Positions 36,414 to 45,828 of a stretch of 64,000 nt of DNA are shown one piece after another; the stretch's first letter is position 1, and the number at the start of each line of letters is the position of its first letter. The DNA is taken from NCBI GenBank assembly GCA_963788965.1, contig CAWBIK010000005.1, positions 620,001 to 684,000 on the forward strand, read 5' to 3'. The translations under genes and the position numbers were made by a program. The DNA is from QHXQ01 sp963788965 (GTDB lineage Bacteria; Acidobacteriota; Blastocatellia; Pyrinomonadales; Pyrinomonadaceae). Below the pieces are notes generated by a model. The model worked only from the letters and a program-made list of their open reading frames with translations, was not told where the DNA came from and ran no database searches.

Positions 36414-37244
36414 ATGGCAGACAACAGTTCCATCGTCTTCGTCGGCATCGCCCCGCACCCGCCGATCATGGTTCCTGAAGTCGGGCGCGAGGCCATCGCC
36501 GACGTGCGCGGCTCGCTCGCCGCGATGGAAGAGTTGACCGCGCGCCTCATCGCCACACGCGCCGAGACGCTCGCGCTCATCTCGCCACACGCGCCGCTCG
36601 ACCCGCGCGCCTTCGTCGCCTACGACGAACCGGAACTCTACGGCGACTTCGCTAACTTCCGCGCGCCCGGCGCGACCGTCAGCGCGACGCTCGACACCGA
36701 ACTGCTCGACGCAATCGAAGCGACAGCCGCCGAAGACGGCTATCGCCTGTTGCGTCTCGCACGCGGCCACGAACTCGATCACGGCACGGCCGTCCCGCTC
36801 TATTTCTTCCTGCGCCACGGCTGGACGGGGCGCGTCGTCGCACTCGGCTACAGCTTTCTCTCGAACGAAGATCACATGCGCTTCGGCGCGTGCGTCGGCC
36901 GTGCTGCCCAACGACTCGCGCGCCCGGTCGCCTTCGTCGCTAGCGGCGATCTCAGCCACCGGCTCAAACCCGGCGCGCCGGCCGGCTACGCGCCGAGCGC
37001 GCACAAGTTTGACGAAGAAGTCGTCGCCGCCATTCGCGCCGCGCAGCCTGAGCGCATCCCGCAGATCGATCACAGCCTGCGCCGGCTGGCCGGCGAGTGC
37101 GGTTATCGCTCCATGCTGGTCGCCATCGGCGCGGGCGCGGGCGCAGCTTCGGACTGCGAGGTCTTGCACTACGAAGCGCCGTTCGGCGTCGGCTATATGG
37201 TGGCGCAGCTTGTGCGGCACGCGAGGGGAAAAGATGAAAGCTAA
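36414..37244 (+). CDS. amrB: AmmeMemoRadiSam system protein B (MEMO1/LigB-like)
   Basis: 276 aa. The family is related to class III extradiol dioxygenases, with IVFVGIAPHPPIMVPEVG and ALISPHAPLDP at the N-terminus and VASGDLSHRLKP later, but the iron ligands are not clearly complete. It overlaps the next gene, AMMECR1-like, by 11 nt. In many genomes these two plus a radical SAM protein form the AmmeMemoRadiSam system of unknown overall function. I start at ATG 36414, just before the conserved strand. Confidence 0.88.
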   Translation: MADNSSIVFVGIAPHPPIMVPEVGREAIADVRGSLAAMEELTARLIATRAETLALISPHAPLDPRAFVAYDEPELYGDFANFRAPGATVSATLDTELLDAIEATAAEDGYRLLRLARGHELDHGTAVPLYFFLRHGWTGRVVALGYSFLSNEDHMRFGACVGRAAQRLARPVAFVASGDLSHRLKPGAPAGYAPSAHKFDEEVVAAIRAAQPERIPQIDHSLRRLAGECGYRSMLVAIGAGAGAASDCEVLHYEAPFGVGYMVAQLVRHARGKDES

Positions 37245-37848
37245 GCTGGACAGAATCCGCAACGCCCCCGTCGCACCGCCGCCCGAAGTCGCACCACCGG
37301 ACGCGCCACGCGCCTATGACGAGTTGCCACGCCTCGCGCGTCAGACCGTCGAAGCGTTTGTGCGTGGCGGTCGCGTCATCGAGCCGCCCCCTGCGCCGCT
37401 CGATTCACCTTTGCAGCAACCGGCCGCCTGTTTCGTCTCGATCAAAACCGACGAAGGCGACTTGCGCGGCTGCATCGGCACAATCGAACCCACGCAAGCG
37501 ACGCTCGCCGAAGAGTTGATCGCTAACGCGGTCAGCGCCGCGACGCGCGACCCGCGCTTCCTGCCGATCACGCCGGCCGAACTGCCCCACTTGCGCTTTT
37601 CCGTTGACGTGCTGTCAACCCTTGAGGCTGCGCGGCCGGAAGAGTTGGACCCGAACGTCTATGGCGTCGTCGTGACCGACGAGACGGGGCAGCAGCGGGG
37701 TCTACTGCTGCCCGCCATCGCGGGCGTCGAGACGGTCAGGCAGCAGATCACCATCGCCGCGCGCAAAGCAGGACTGCGCCCCGATGGCGCACTCAAGCTC
37801 TATCGCTTCCGCGTCAAACGTTTCAGTGAACAGCCGGAGACGGCCTAA
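37234..37848 (+). CDS. amrA: AmmeMemoRadiSam system protein A (AMMECR1 domain)
   Basis: 204 aa. The AMMECR1 core is clear: CFVSIKTDEGDLRGCIGTIE with the invariant LRGCIGT, then NAVSAATRDPRFLPITPAEL, FSVDVLS and QQRGLLLPAIAGVET. About 35 Pro/Arg-rich residues precede it. Start ATG 37234 follows GAGGGG, inside the end of amrB. Function unknown, though AMMECR1 is conserved from archaea to humans. The partner radical SAM gene is not in this window. Confidence 0.9.
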   Translation: MKAKLDRIRNAPVAPPPEVAPPDAPRAYDELPRLARQTVEAFVRGGRVIEPPPAPLDSPLQQPAACFVSIKTDEGDLRGCIGTIEPTQATLAEELIANAVSAATRDPRFLPITPAELPHLRFSVDVLSTLEAARPEELDPNVYGVVVTDETGQQRGLLLPAIAGVETVRQQITIAARKAGLRPDGALKLYRFRVKRFSEQPETA

Positions 37849-37874
37849 AACTTACAGCACAAGGAGCAACGAAC

Positions 37875-38120
37875 ATGGCGGACGACAAGCAATCTCCATC
37901 TACTCTGGACACTTCGCACGACCCGGACTTGAAGCCGGACTCAGTGCCCGATCCGGTCGAAGAACTCAACCCGGCGAATGATCGCCGCTCGCTCGACATC
38001 GGCGAGTCGGGTCAGTTTGCCCCCGGCGGCTACTATAATCAACTTGGAGCCACAAAGCCGGAGCGAATCGACCTGAACGAGCAGTTTCCCGACGGGGCTA
38101 ATGAAGAAAGTAAAACGTAA
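37875..38120 (+). CDS. small hypothetical protein, acidic and Pro-rich
   Basis: 81 aa, ribosome-binding site AAGGAG at the right distance. Composition is acidic and disordered (PDLKPDSVPDPVEELNPAND; GQFAPGGYYNQLGATKPERI). No family recognised. It follows amrA by 26 nt and may be in the same transcript. Confidence 0.6.
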   Translation: MADDKQSPSTLDTSHDPDLKPDSVPDPVEELNPANDRRSLDIGESGQFAPGGYYNQLGATKPERIDLNEQFPDGANEESKT

Positions 38121-38154
38121 GCCAGTCAGAGCTTGGCGGGCGTTATGAGCGCGC

Positions 38155-38191
38155 AAAAAAATCCGCTGCATGCGCGAGAGGCATGCAGCGG
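38155..38191 (-). terminator. intrinsic terminator of gyrB
   Basis: On the minus strand CCGCTGCATGC / GCATGCAGCGG (38163-38173, 38181-38191) makes an 11-bp stem followed by seven T. It lies ~95 nt beyond the gyrB stop. A second GC hairpin (GGGCACG/CGTGCCC, about 38230-38272) lies between them. Confidence 0.85.
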
Positions 38192-38284
38192 GGAAGATCC
38201 ACAGGAGGAAAGGGCTTTATTCTACGCGGGCGGGCACGCTGTGTCAAACTAACTCAGACCCGTGCCCGTCCAGCGCAAATCCGA

Positions 38285-40741
38285 CTAAACGTCTAGGTTT
38301 TTCACGTCGAGCGCGTTGTCCTCAATGAAGCGGCGACGCGGCTCGACGGCGTCACCCATCAAGACCGTGAAGATTTCATCTGTCTCCACGTAGTCGTCAA
38401 TCTTGACTTGCAGCAGCGTGCGCTTCTCAGGATTCATCGTCGTCTCCCAGAGTTGCTCCGGGTTCATCTCGCCCAGCCCCTTATAACGCTGGATCGTCAG
38501 GTCTTTCTTCGCTGCGGCCAGCACACGCTCAAGCAGCGCCTCGCGCGTCTCAATCTGCTCGCTAGAGCCGTTTTCGCCCAAAATGAGCGGCGCGGACAGA
38601 CGCTCCTCCAAGCTGCCGTACAACTGAACCGCTTTCTGAAATTCGACGTGACTGCCGAGTTCCCAATCGATCAAGACCTTCGTGCCGTTTGGCGTGATAA
38701 CGTCAATGCGCCACAGACCGTGTTCTTCGTCCGAAGATATGTCTGTTCGATAGCCGGCCTTCGCCACCCGCCCTTCTACGCGGGTGATTAGTCCTTGATC
38801 CTCAAATACGCCCCGCACATTAGCGCTCTGCAACTGCCGCATGACGCCATCGCGCCCGGCGAAAGTCTCAAGCAGCACTTGCAGCAAACGTTCATCGCCG
38901 GCCAAACGCCGCACAAGTTTCTCACAATAGCGTTTGAACTCGACCATTTGCTCCAAAGCGCGCGCTAATTCCTTCCCCTCAATCATAGGCCCGCCACCCG
39001 TGGGACTAACCTTCAACTCACTCGTTGCCTGCCGCATCAGGTAGCGGACAAGTGACCGCTCGTCCTTGATGTACTCCTCGCGCTTGCCTCGTTTCACTTT
39101 AAACAGCGGGGGCTGGGCAATGTACACATGACCCGCCTCTATCAACTGCGGCATCTGGCGAAAGAAGAAGGTTAGCAGCAGCGTGCGAATATGCGAGCCA
39201 TCAACATCCGCGTCGGTCATGAAAATGATCTTGTGATAACGTAACCTGTTAATATCAAAGTCGTTATCACTTCTACCGATGCCCGTGCCGAGGGCCGTGA
39301 TCAGGGTTTTGATCTCGGTATGGCCGAGCATTTTGTCGAACCGCGCCTTCTCAACGTTTAAGATTTTACCTTTTAGCGGCAGCACGGCCTGGTTACGCCG
39401 ATCACGCCCTTGCTTGGCACTGCCGCCCGCAGAATCGCCCTCTACGATGTAGAGTTCGCAGAGTGCCGGGTCGCGTTCCTGACAGTCGGCCAGTTTGCCG
39501 GGGAGCATCGTCGAGCCGATGATGCCCTTGCGGACTATCTCGCGGGCTTTACGCGCTGCCTCGCGGGCACGCGCTGCGTCTATGGCCTTGCCGACGATCT
39601 TTTTGGCGACCGGCGGGTTCTGCTCGAAGTATTCCGTCAGGCGCTCGTTTAGGAACGACTCAACCGGGCCCTTCACGTCGGAATTGAGCTTACCTTTGGT
39701 CTGTCCCTCAAATTGCGGCTGCGGCAGTTTGACGGAGATGACAGCGACCAGCCCTTCGCGCACGTCGTCGCCGCTGAGCGAGCTTTTGAAGTTCTTGGCC
39801 AAACCCGACGATTGGGCGTAGGAGTTGATGGTACGCGTCAGTGCCGAGCGGAAGCCTGAGATGTGCGAACCGCCATCGACGGTGTTGATGTTGTTGGCGA
39901 ACGAATAGACCTTTTCGTCGTAGGCGTCGTTGTACTGGATCGCCACTTCAATCGAGAGCGCGTCGGCGTTGCGCTCGAAGTAGAGCGGCTTGTCGTGCAG
40001 CACGGTCTTGTTCTTGTTGAGGTGCTTGACGAACTCGGCGATGCCGCCCTTGTAGTAGAACTCGTGCGCGCGTTCAGGCTCTTCGCGTTCGTCCTTGATG
40101 GTGATGCGGATGCCTTTGTTCAGGAAAGCTTTCTCGCGCAGCCGCTCGGATAGCTTGTCGAAGCTGAAGTCCGTGACCTCGAAAATTTCCGAGTCGGGTT
40201 TGAAGGTGATCTTTGTGCCGCGCTTGCGGGTCTTGCCGGTCTGTTCGAGTTTGTTGACCGGGATACCTCGCTTGTACTCTTGCTCGTAGGTCTTGCCGTC
40301 GCGCCAGATTTCCAGCCGTAACAACTCTGAGAGGAAATTGACGCACGACACGCCGACGCCGTGCAAGCCGCCAGAGACTTTGTAGGCGTTGGAATCGAAC
40401 TTGCCGCCCGCGTGCAGCTTGGTCATAACGACTTCGGCCGCGGACTTGCGTTCTTGTTTGTGATAATCGACGGGGATGCCGCGGCCGTTGTCCACGACGG
40501 TCACCGAGTTGTCCAAGTGAATGGTCACCTCAACCGTGTCGCAGTAGCCAGCGAGCGCCTCGTCAATGGAGTTGTCTACGACCTCGTAAACCAGATGATG
40601 CAGCCCCATTTCGCCGGTCGAGCCGATGTACATGGCCGGGCGTTTGCGCACGGCATCGCGCCCTTCCAAGACAGTGATCGAATCGGCGTTGTAGGCCATA
40701 TTTTTTTTGTTTGCTGCCGTACTTGAAATTGCTGTTGACAA
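38285..40741 (-). CDS. gyrB: DNA gyrase subunit B
   Basis: 818 aa. ATPase part of gyrase, which introduces negative supercoils. GHKL motifs: EVVDNSIDEALAG, VDNGRGIPVD, GGLHGVGVSCVN. The TOPRIM part has IVEGDSAGGSAKQGRDR and MTDADVDGSHIRTLLL, and the C-terminus QRYKGLGEMNPEQLWETTM. There are two possible starts: the TTG at 40741 has GGAG six bases before it, while the ATG at 40699 (MAYNADSITVLEG) has only an A-run upstream, so I keep the TTG. Part of the minus-strand dnaA-dnaN-recF-gyrB set. Confidence 0.98.
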   Translation of the reverse strand: MSTAISSTAANKKNMAYNADSITVLEGRDAVRKRPAMYIGSTGEMGLHHLVYEVVDNSIDEALAGYCDTVEVTIHLDNSVTVVDNGRGIPVDYHKQERKSAAEVVMTKLHAGGKFDSNAYKVSGGLHGVGVSCVNFLSELLRLEIWRDGKTYEQEYKRGIPVNKLEQTGKTRKRGTKITFKPDSEIFEVTDFSFDKLSERLREKAFLNKGIRITIKDEREEPERAHEFYYKGGIAEFVKHLNKNKTVLHDKPLYFERNADALSIEVAIQYNDAYDEKVYSFANNINTVDGGSHISGFRSALTRTINSYAQSSGLAKNFKSSLSGDDVREGLVAVISVKLPQPQFEGQTKGKLNSDVKGPVESFLNERLTEYFEQNPPVAKKIVGKAIDAARAREAARKAREIVRKGIIGSTMLPGKLADCQERDPALCELYIVEGDSAGGSAKQGRDRRNQAVLPLKGKILNVEKARFDKMLGHTEIKTLITALGTGIGRSDNDFDINRLRYHKIIFMTDADVDGSHIRTLLLTFFFRQMPQLIEAGHVYIAQPPLFKVKRGKREEYIKDERSLVRYLMRQATSELKVSPTGGGPMIEGKELARALEQMVEFKRYCEKLVRRLAGDERLLQVLLETFAGRDGVMRQLQSANVRGVFEDQGLITRVEGRVAKAGYRTDISSDEEHGLWRIDVITPNGTKVLIDWELGSHVEFQKAVQLYGSLEERLSAPLILGENGSSEQIETREALLERVLAAAKKDLTIQRYKGLGEMNPEQLWETTMNPEKRTLLQVKIDDYVETDEIFTVLMGDAVEPRRRFIEDNALDVKNLDV

Positions 40742-40819
40742 ACCTGTCTCCTATTCCTTACTACGCACAAAAACTGCCTGCTCGGGAACTCACGCCGCTG
40801 TGCGGAAACTTGTCCTAAC

Positions 40820-41971
40820 TTAGATGCTCGAAGTGCCGGTTGTGACTGTCGCAGACGCGTCGTTGGCCGGGTTGATTTCTCGTCCCAACCCGCCCGCAAC
40901 TTCGACCACATGAGCACGCGCGCCGTACTGTCCGACCAAGCTCTCTTTGGAGGTCGTGACGAAGGTTTGCGTGCGCCCTTCGAGGTATTCCAGCAAGTGC
41001 CCGATCCGCTTCTGATCAAGCTCGGCATCCACATCATCCATCAGGAAGAGTGGATACTCGTTGTGCCACGAATGATACACCGAAATAGCCGCTAAGTCAA
41101 GTATAATCAACGCACTACGCTGTTGGCCGGAGCTACCGAAAGCGCGTATGTCCCGCCCGTCGAACAGGATTTCCAACTCGTCCCGGTGCGGCCCGATGAG
41201 CGCGTAGCCGGCCGATAATTCCGCCTGCACACGCAAGCCCAGACGCTCCGCCAGCAGCGCCTCGTAAGCGTTTAAATCGCCCTTGCCTTCGAGCGATGAG
41301 ACGTAGCGGATTGTGACCTCTTCGCGCCCGAATAGGCGGCGCTCAAGCGCCTCGTTCAAACGGTTGACGTAATCCGTGCGGGCGCGATGAATCTCCGCGC
41401 TCAAGGCGACGATCTGCTCGTTCCACGGCTCAAGCCGCGCCGATGTTTCGGCGATGCTCAACTCGGCATCGGAGACGTCTTGCAGCAGCCGATTTTTCTG
41501 TTTGACGACGCGCTGGTAGTCGGCGAGCGTCTGCACGTAGGCGTGGTGTAGCGAGACGACGCCGCGATCAAGAAACCTGCGCCGCGCATCCGGCCCGCCG
41601 CGCACAACTTCAAGTTCGTCGGCCGTGAAAGCGACGGTGTGGAGTTGACTGAGATAGCTTGTGACGGCTTCGCGCTTGCCGTTGACGGCGAGCGTCTTTG
41701 TGCTGCCCTGAATGGTGACCTGTAGCTCGCTCTGCACCTCGCGGCTGCGCGCCACGCGCCCGCGCACGATCGCCAGATTTTCGTTGAAGCGGATGGCTTC
41801 CTGCGGCCGTTGCGTGCGGAAGGATTTGGTCGTGGCTAGGAGGTAGATGGCTTCGAGCCAGTTAGTCTTGCCCTGCCCGTTCTCGCCGGTGATGATGTTG
41901 AGGCCCGGCCCCCACGAGATTTTGCCGCTCAGATTCCTGAAATTGTGTACCTCAAGCGATTCGAGCAGCAT
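40820..41971 (-). CDS. recF: DNA replication and repair protein RecF
   Basis: 383 aa SMC-like ATPase acting in RecFOR loading of RecA at gaps. MLLESLEVHNFRNL and the Walker A IITGENGQGKTNWLEAIYLL are standard. The signature motif is FGSSGQQRSALIILDLA and Walker B PLFLMDDVDAELD. The GPHRDE segment (LIGPHRDELEILF) is typical. Gene order dnaN-recF-gyrB is the classic origin order. Last ~20 residues are unconserved. Confidence 0.96.
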   Translation of the reverse strand: MLLESLEVHNFRNLSGKISWGPGLNIITGENGQGKTNWLEAIYLLATTKSFRTQRPQEAIRFNENLAIVRGRVARSREVQSELQVTIQGSTKTLAVNGKREAVTSYLSQLHTVAFTADELEVVRGGPDARRRFLDRGVVSLHHAYVQTLADYQRVVKQKNRLLQDVSDAELSIAETSARLEPWNEQIVALSAEIHRARTDYVNRLNEALERRLFGREEVTIRYVSSLEGKGDLNAYEALLAERLGLRVQAELSAGYALIGPHRDELEILFDGRDIRAFGSSGQQRSALIILDLAAISVYHSWHNEYPLFLMDDVDAELDQKRIGHLLEYLEGRTQTFVTTSKESLVGQYGARAHVVEVAGGLGREINPANDASATVTTGTSSI

Positions 41972-42052
41972 GCACAGAGTTTAACATACGCCCGCATCTG
42001 CGCCCCTATCTCAAGCCGAAACAAAAGGGTCGCCGCAATCGCCTGTGTGGAT

Positions 42053-42087
42053 AAAAAAAGGCGCGCGCCGCTTGTGGTCGCGCGCCT
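42053..42087 (-). terminator. intrinsic terminator after dnaN
   Basis: On the minus strand AGGCGCGCG (79-87 side, 42079-42087) pairs with CGCGCGCCT (42059-42067), followed by seven T (42053-42059). About 25 nt downstream of the repaired dnaN stop. recF may therefore have its own promoter or depend on read-through. Confidence 0.85.
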
Positions 42088-42112
42088 TCACCTGTCCGTG
42101 CTTCACAGCCGC

Positions 42113-43227
42113 TCACAGGCGCATCGGCATGACGACGTAGCGGTAGTCGTAATCCGGGTCGGAGAGCAGGCGTAGCTGCGCTTGTGAGTTGCCGTCCTTG
42201 AACTCGAAGGCGATCTGAGCGTCGCTGACGACGTTGAGGAAGTCTTGCAGGTATGCGCGTTGAAGCCGATCTCTGTGTCTTCGCCTGCGTATTCCGTGGC
42301 GACGGTTTCGCGCGCCTCGCCCTCTTCGGCGGTCTGCGAACTGATGTGCAGGTTGCCGGGCACGAGTTGCATGCGGATGGCGTGTGAGCGGTCGTCGGCC
42401 ATCAGGGCGACGCGCCGGATCGCCTGTGCCAACGGCACACTATCAAAGACGGCCGATTTGTCGTTGCCCTTCGGCATGACCATCTCGTAGTTCGGGAACT
42501 GACCCGTCAACGTGCGCGAGATCAGGAGGCGCGGGCCGACCTCGAAGTAGATGTGGTTTTCGTCTGCGCCGAGTCCGATCTCGCCATCGTATTGCGCGGT
42601 CAGCTTGGTTAGCTCGGCGAGCGTCTTGCGCGGGATGAGCGCGTCCATGCTCGTCTTGGGCGCGTGCTCGCCGAGGTCTTTGCGCTCGATGTAGGCGAGG
42701 CGGTGGCCGTCGGTCGTGACCATGCTTGCGCCGTCGTTGGCGTCGAGCATGAACTTCGCGCCCGACAGGGTGTAGCGCGACTCTTCGAGCGTGATGGCGA
42801 AGATGGTGCGGTTGATGAACGTGTTGAAGATCTGCGCCGGCAGTTTGACCGTCGCCGCGGCGAACTTCGGCACTTCGGGGAAGCTGTCGCGCTCGACGCC
42901 CGCGATGCGGAAGTTCGAGCGTTCACATTTGACCGCCGCCCAGTTGTTCTCTTCTTTACGGAAGTTCACGGTCGCGTCCGGCAGCACACGCGCGATCTCG
43001 AACAGCTTGCGCGCGCCGACGCACATCGAGCCGGGCGCGTTGATTTCGGCCTCCGTCTCGCAACGCAAGGTCGTATCAAGGTCTGTCCCGACGAAGCGGA
43101 TCGTGTTCTCGCCCACGGACTCGATGAGTATGTTCGAGAGGGCGGGGATGGTGTTCTTTCGCTCGACGATACCTTGAACGAAGCCCAGTTCCTTCTGCAG
43201 AGCGCCCTTGCTGATGTTGAATTCCAT
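42113..43227 (-). CDS. dnaN: DNA polymerase III beta sliding clamp, one frameshift near the 3' end
   Basis: About 371 aa when repaired. N-terminus MEFNISKGALQKELGFVQGI, middle ALIPRKTLAEL, QFPNYEMVMP. At about 42255 the frame changes: GCGCATACCTG would read on as NAxYLQDFL with one more base, then continues LNVVSDAQIAFEF and ends with YRYVVMPMRL at 42113. This C-terminus is the family end, so the frameshift is almost certainly a sequence error, because the clamp is essential. As written, the frame runs out of register to 42103. Ribosome-binding site GAGGAG. Confidence 0.95.
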
Positions 43228-43601
43228 CTCTAGCTCTCCTCAATCTTTCGATACTTGTTTGAGCCAAATGCTCGTCCGTTTATCCGCGCCTTTTCCTACT
43301 AATACTAAATTAATAAATCTATTTATATATATAGTAGTAGTAGTAGGGCCTGTGGAAATGTGGAAAACCCACTTTACTGTTGTGAGCAATAGAGTTGTTT
43401 TCCACAGCCCCTGTGGAAATCGCTGTGGAAAACTTTTGCGATCTGTGGAAAAGTCTGCGCCACACAAAGTTTTCCACATTTCCACAGCCCCCATTTTAGG
43501 TGACCCTGTGGAAATGTGGAAAACTTCAAGTTAAATATATGAAGGCAATAGGTTAACTCGAAAACAATACTGTGGAAAACTTTCGCCCGCAAAAGCTGTA
43601 A
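43228..43601. other. oriC: replication origin (oriC) in the dnaA-dnaN gap
   Basis: Twelve 9-nt DnaA-box-like sites TGTGGAAA(A/T), in either direction, start at 43351, 43359, 43398, 43412, 43424, 43444, 43470, 43478, 43507, 43515, 43571 and 43640 (the last inside dnaA). They differ from the E. coli consensus TTATCCACA at one or two bases. Next to the cluster, GGCC and TAGTAGTAGTAG (about 43333-43346) and the AT-rich TTTATATATATAG lead to dnaN. This order (box, GC cluster, TAG triplets, AT-rich) matches the unwinding element described for Bacillus subtilis (DnaA-trio). Confidence 0.85.
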
Positions 43602-45065
43602 CTACTTGCAAAGATTGTCCATAAGGTCACTTACGACCCTGTGGAAATTTTGATCCTTAGAAAATAGCCCCTCAATCTTCTCAACGGAGTGAATAACAGT
43701 CGTGTGATGCTTGCCGCCGAACTCGCGCCCGATCTCCGGGAAGCTATGTTTCGTTAGACGCTTGCACAGATACATCGCGACCTGTCGCGGCACGGCGATC
43801 TGCCGCGAGTTGTTCTTCGATTTCAGATCGTCTATACGCAAACGATAGTGCGCGCCGACCGCACGCTGTATGTCTTCGATGGTGATGCCGCCGGGCTGGT
43901 CGTCTTCGGCGATGTTGCGGATCGCGTCCTGCGCGAGCATCTTCGAGATCGGCACGCCGCGCAGCGACGAGATCGCGATCAGGCGCACGAGCGAACCTTC
44001 CAACTCGCGTATGTTGCTTTTGACTTTGCTGGCGATGAAGAACGCCACATCGTCGGGCAGCGCGACGCCGTCCAGATCGGCCTTGCGTTTGAGGATCGCC
44101 ACCTTCGTTTCCAGATCGGGCGGCTCCATGTCTGCGATCAGTCCCCACTCGAAACGCGAGTGCAGCCGTTCTTCCAGCGTCGGTATCTCGCGCGGCGGGC
44201 AGTCTGACGTGATGACGATCTGCTTCTGCGCGTCGTAGAGCGCGTTGAAGGTGTGGAAGAACTCTTCCTGCGTGCGCTCCTTGCCGGCCATGAACTGTAT
44301 GTCGTCCATCAGCAGCACGTCTATCGAGCGATATTTTTCACGGAAAGTCTGCGCCTTGTCGTAACGAATGGCGTTGATCAGTTCGTTCATGAACTTCTCG
44401 GCCGAGATGTAGGACAGGCGCAGATAACGGTTGCGCTCTTTGATCGAGTGCCCGATGGCGTGCATCAGGTGCGTCTTACCAAGCCCCACGCCGCCGTAGA
44501 TGTAGAGCGGATTGTAGGTTTTGCCCGGTGCTTCGGCCACGGCGAGCGACGCCGCGTGCGCGAACTGGTTGCACGAGCCGACGACGAAAGTTTGGAACGA
44601 GCACTTCGGGTTGAGCGACTGCGCCAGCGGTTCTATATCGACAAAGTTCGTCGCGCTCGGCGCTAGACCGTCGGACGCGGCCGCTTTGAGCAACGTGAAG
44701 ACGGTCGAGTCGTTCAACCGGCCGTTATCGGCGGCGCTTGAATTGAGGGCGAAGACACTATCTTGATCTTCCGCCGCGACAATCGGGTCTATCGGGGCGG
44801 GCGCATTCTCGTCAACCGTCCAGTCAACGCGGTAAGACGCGAGGTTCAACTCCGCCAGCGAGTCGCTGATTACGTCCGAGTAGTTTGAACTGACCCAATC
44901 TCTAACGACATGGTTGGGCGCGCGCAGGTGCAGGATGTGCCCCGTCTCGTCGTAGCCGTCAAACTCGATTGAGCGAAACCATGTTTCAAAACTTTGATGA
45001 TTTAACCGCCGCTCGACAGCTTGAAGCAAGCTATTCCACACTCTAGTTTCAATGACTGTGCTCAT
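43602..45065 (-). CDS. dnaA: chromosomal replication initiator DnaA
   Basis: 487 aa. Domain I starts WNSLLQAVERRLNHQSFETW; domain II is a linker to ~residue 150; domain III AAA+ has GGVGLGKTHLMHAIGH and VLLMDDIQFMAGKE; domain IV ends with the DNA-binding helix-turn-helix EIGREFGGKHHTTVIHS. It melts oriC and loads the helicase. I start at the ATG 45065 (MSTVIETRVWNSL) with AAGGA upstream; a TTG-type start 13 codons earlier lacks support. Its own 3' end contains one DnaA-box-like site. Confidence 0.98.
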   Translation of the reverse strand: MSTVIETRVWNSLLQAVERRLNHQSFETWFRSIEFDGYDETGHILHLRAPNHVVRDWVSSNYSDVISDSLAELNLASYRVDWTVDENAPAPIDPIVAAEDQDSVFALNSSAADNGRLNDSTVFTLLKAAASDGLAPSATNFVDIEPLAQSLNPKCSFQTFVVGSCNQFAHAASLAVAEAPGKTYNPLYIYGGVGLGKTHLMHAIGHSIKERNRYLRLSYISAEKFMNELINAIRYDKAQTFREKYRSIDVLLMDDIQFMAGKERTQEEFFHTFNALYDAQKQIVITSDCPPREIPTLEERLHSRFEWGLIADMEPPDLETKVAILKRKADLDGVALPDDVAFFIASKVKSNIRELEGSLVRLIAISSLRGVPISKMLAQDAIRNIAEDDQPGGITIEDIQRAVGAHYRLRIDDLKSKNNSRQIAVPRQVAMYLCKRLTKHSFPEIGREFGGKHHTTVIHSVEKIEGLFSKDQNFHRVVSDLMDNLCK

Positions 45066-45237
45066 CCTGCATTTCCTTCGAAGGAGTAGAAATTTGACTC
45101 CCAAAACAATGTTTACAAAATCGACTCAAAAGAATACATAAGCTCTCTGCCTACTTTTCAAGCGATGCTTTGACCAGCATGGCGGAAAACGTTGAAACCG
45201 CACTCTTTTGACTTTATGTTTCGCGCTTCAAATTAAG

Positions 45238-45271
45238 TTTTCCACAGAGTTTTCCACAGGCTTGTGGAAAA
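45238..45271. promoter_or_regulatory. second DnaA-box cluster upstream of dnaA
   Basis: Three TTTTCCACA boxes at 45238-45246, 45250-45258 and, inverted, 45263-45271, spaced 12-13 nt apart, about 170 nt before the dnaA start. They could autoregulate dnaA and form the second half of a bipartite origin. The rest of the 45066-45604 gap has no gene and is AT-richer than the window. Confidence 0.8.
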
Positions 45272-45604
45272 CCACCGGAGACTTAAAGTGTTGCTTTAAG
45301 TATCTAGTTTTCAATGGTTTACGGGTAAAACAGAACCGCGAAACGGGCGGGAGACTAGCACAATCGAGCGACGCAATGCAAGAGAAATCCACAGGCTGTT
45401 TTGATTTATTTTTAGCGTCCGACAATCGGCAATCGAACTGCCTTAATTTACCTGTGAAATTCCTTAGAAGAACTGCAGGTGAATCGATTTAGAACAGTCC
45501 GAAGTTTTCTCAATTAGCGACTTGAACACGTCTTTTAGCCTTCGGCCGGAGACTTATGTTGACGATTTCCCTGCCCCACACATGGCCTGATCGGGCTTGT
45601 TTTC

Positions 45605-45633
45605 TTGACATAAGGCTTGCTCAAAGTTAGTCT
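45605..45633 (+). promoter_or_regulatory. promoter of rpmH-rnpA
   Basis: A consensus TTGACA (45605-45610) is followed after 17 nt by TAGTCT (45628-45633), ~34 nt before the rpmH start. Confidence 0.65.
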
Positions 45634-45666
45634 TGCTCTTTTCGTCTAAGGAGAGAATCGACGACA

Positions 45667-45813
45667 ATGCCAAAGCGAACCTTTCAACCTAATAACCGCC
45701 GCCGGGCCAAGACGCACGGCTTCCGCGTCCGGATGGCCACCAAAAGCGGCCGTCTGGTCTTGAAAAGACGCCGCGCCAAAGGGCGTAAGCGGTTGACCCC
45801 GGCCCATTACTGA
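45667..45813 (+). CDS. rpmH: 50S ribosomal protein L34
   Basis: 48 aa, very basic. MPKRTFQPNNRRRAKTHGFR and the Arg/Lys-rich tail RRRAKGRKRLTPAHY are the family sequence. It follows GGAGAG. Gene order rpmH-rnpA-yidD-yidC beside dnaA is conserved in bacteria. Confidence 0.97.
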   Translation: MPKRTFQPNNRRRAKTHGFRVRMATKSGRLVLKRRRAKGRKRLTPAHY

Positions 45814-45828
45814 GTCTAGGCGTAACCA

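Noticed and set aside
42103..43227. dnaN as written, with an odd Ser/Arg-rich C-terminus
   Set aside because: The other frame restores the conserved clamp C-terminus ending PMRL, so the odd tail is a frameshift product.
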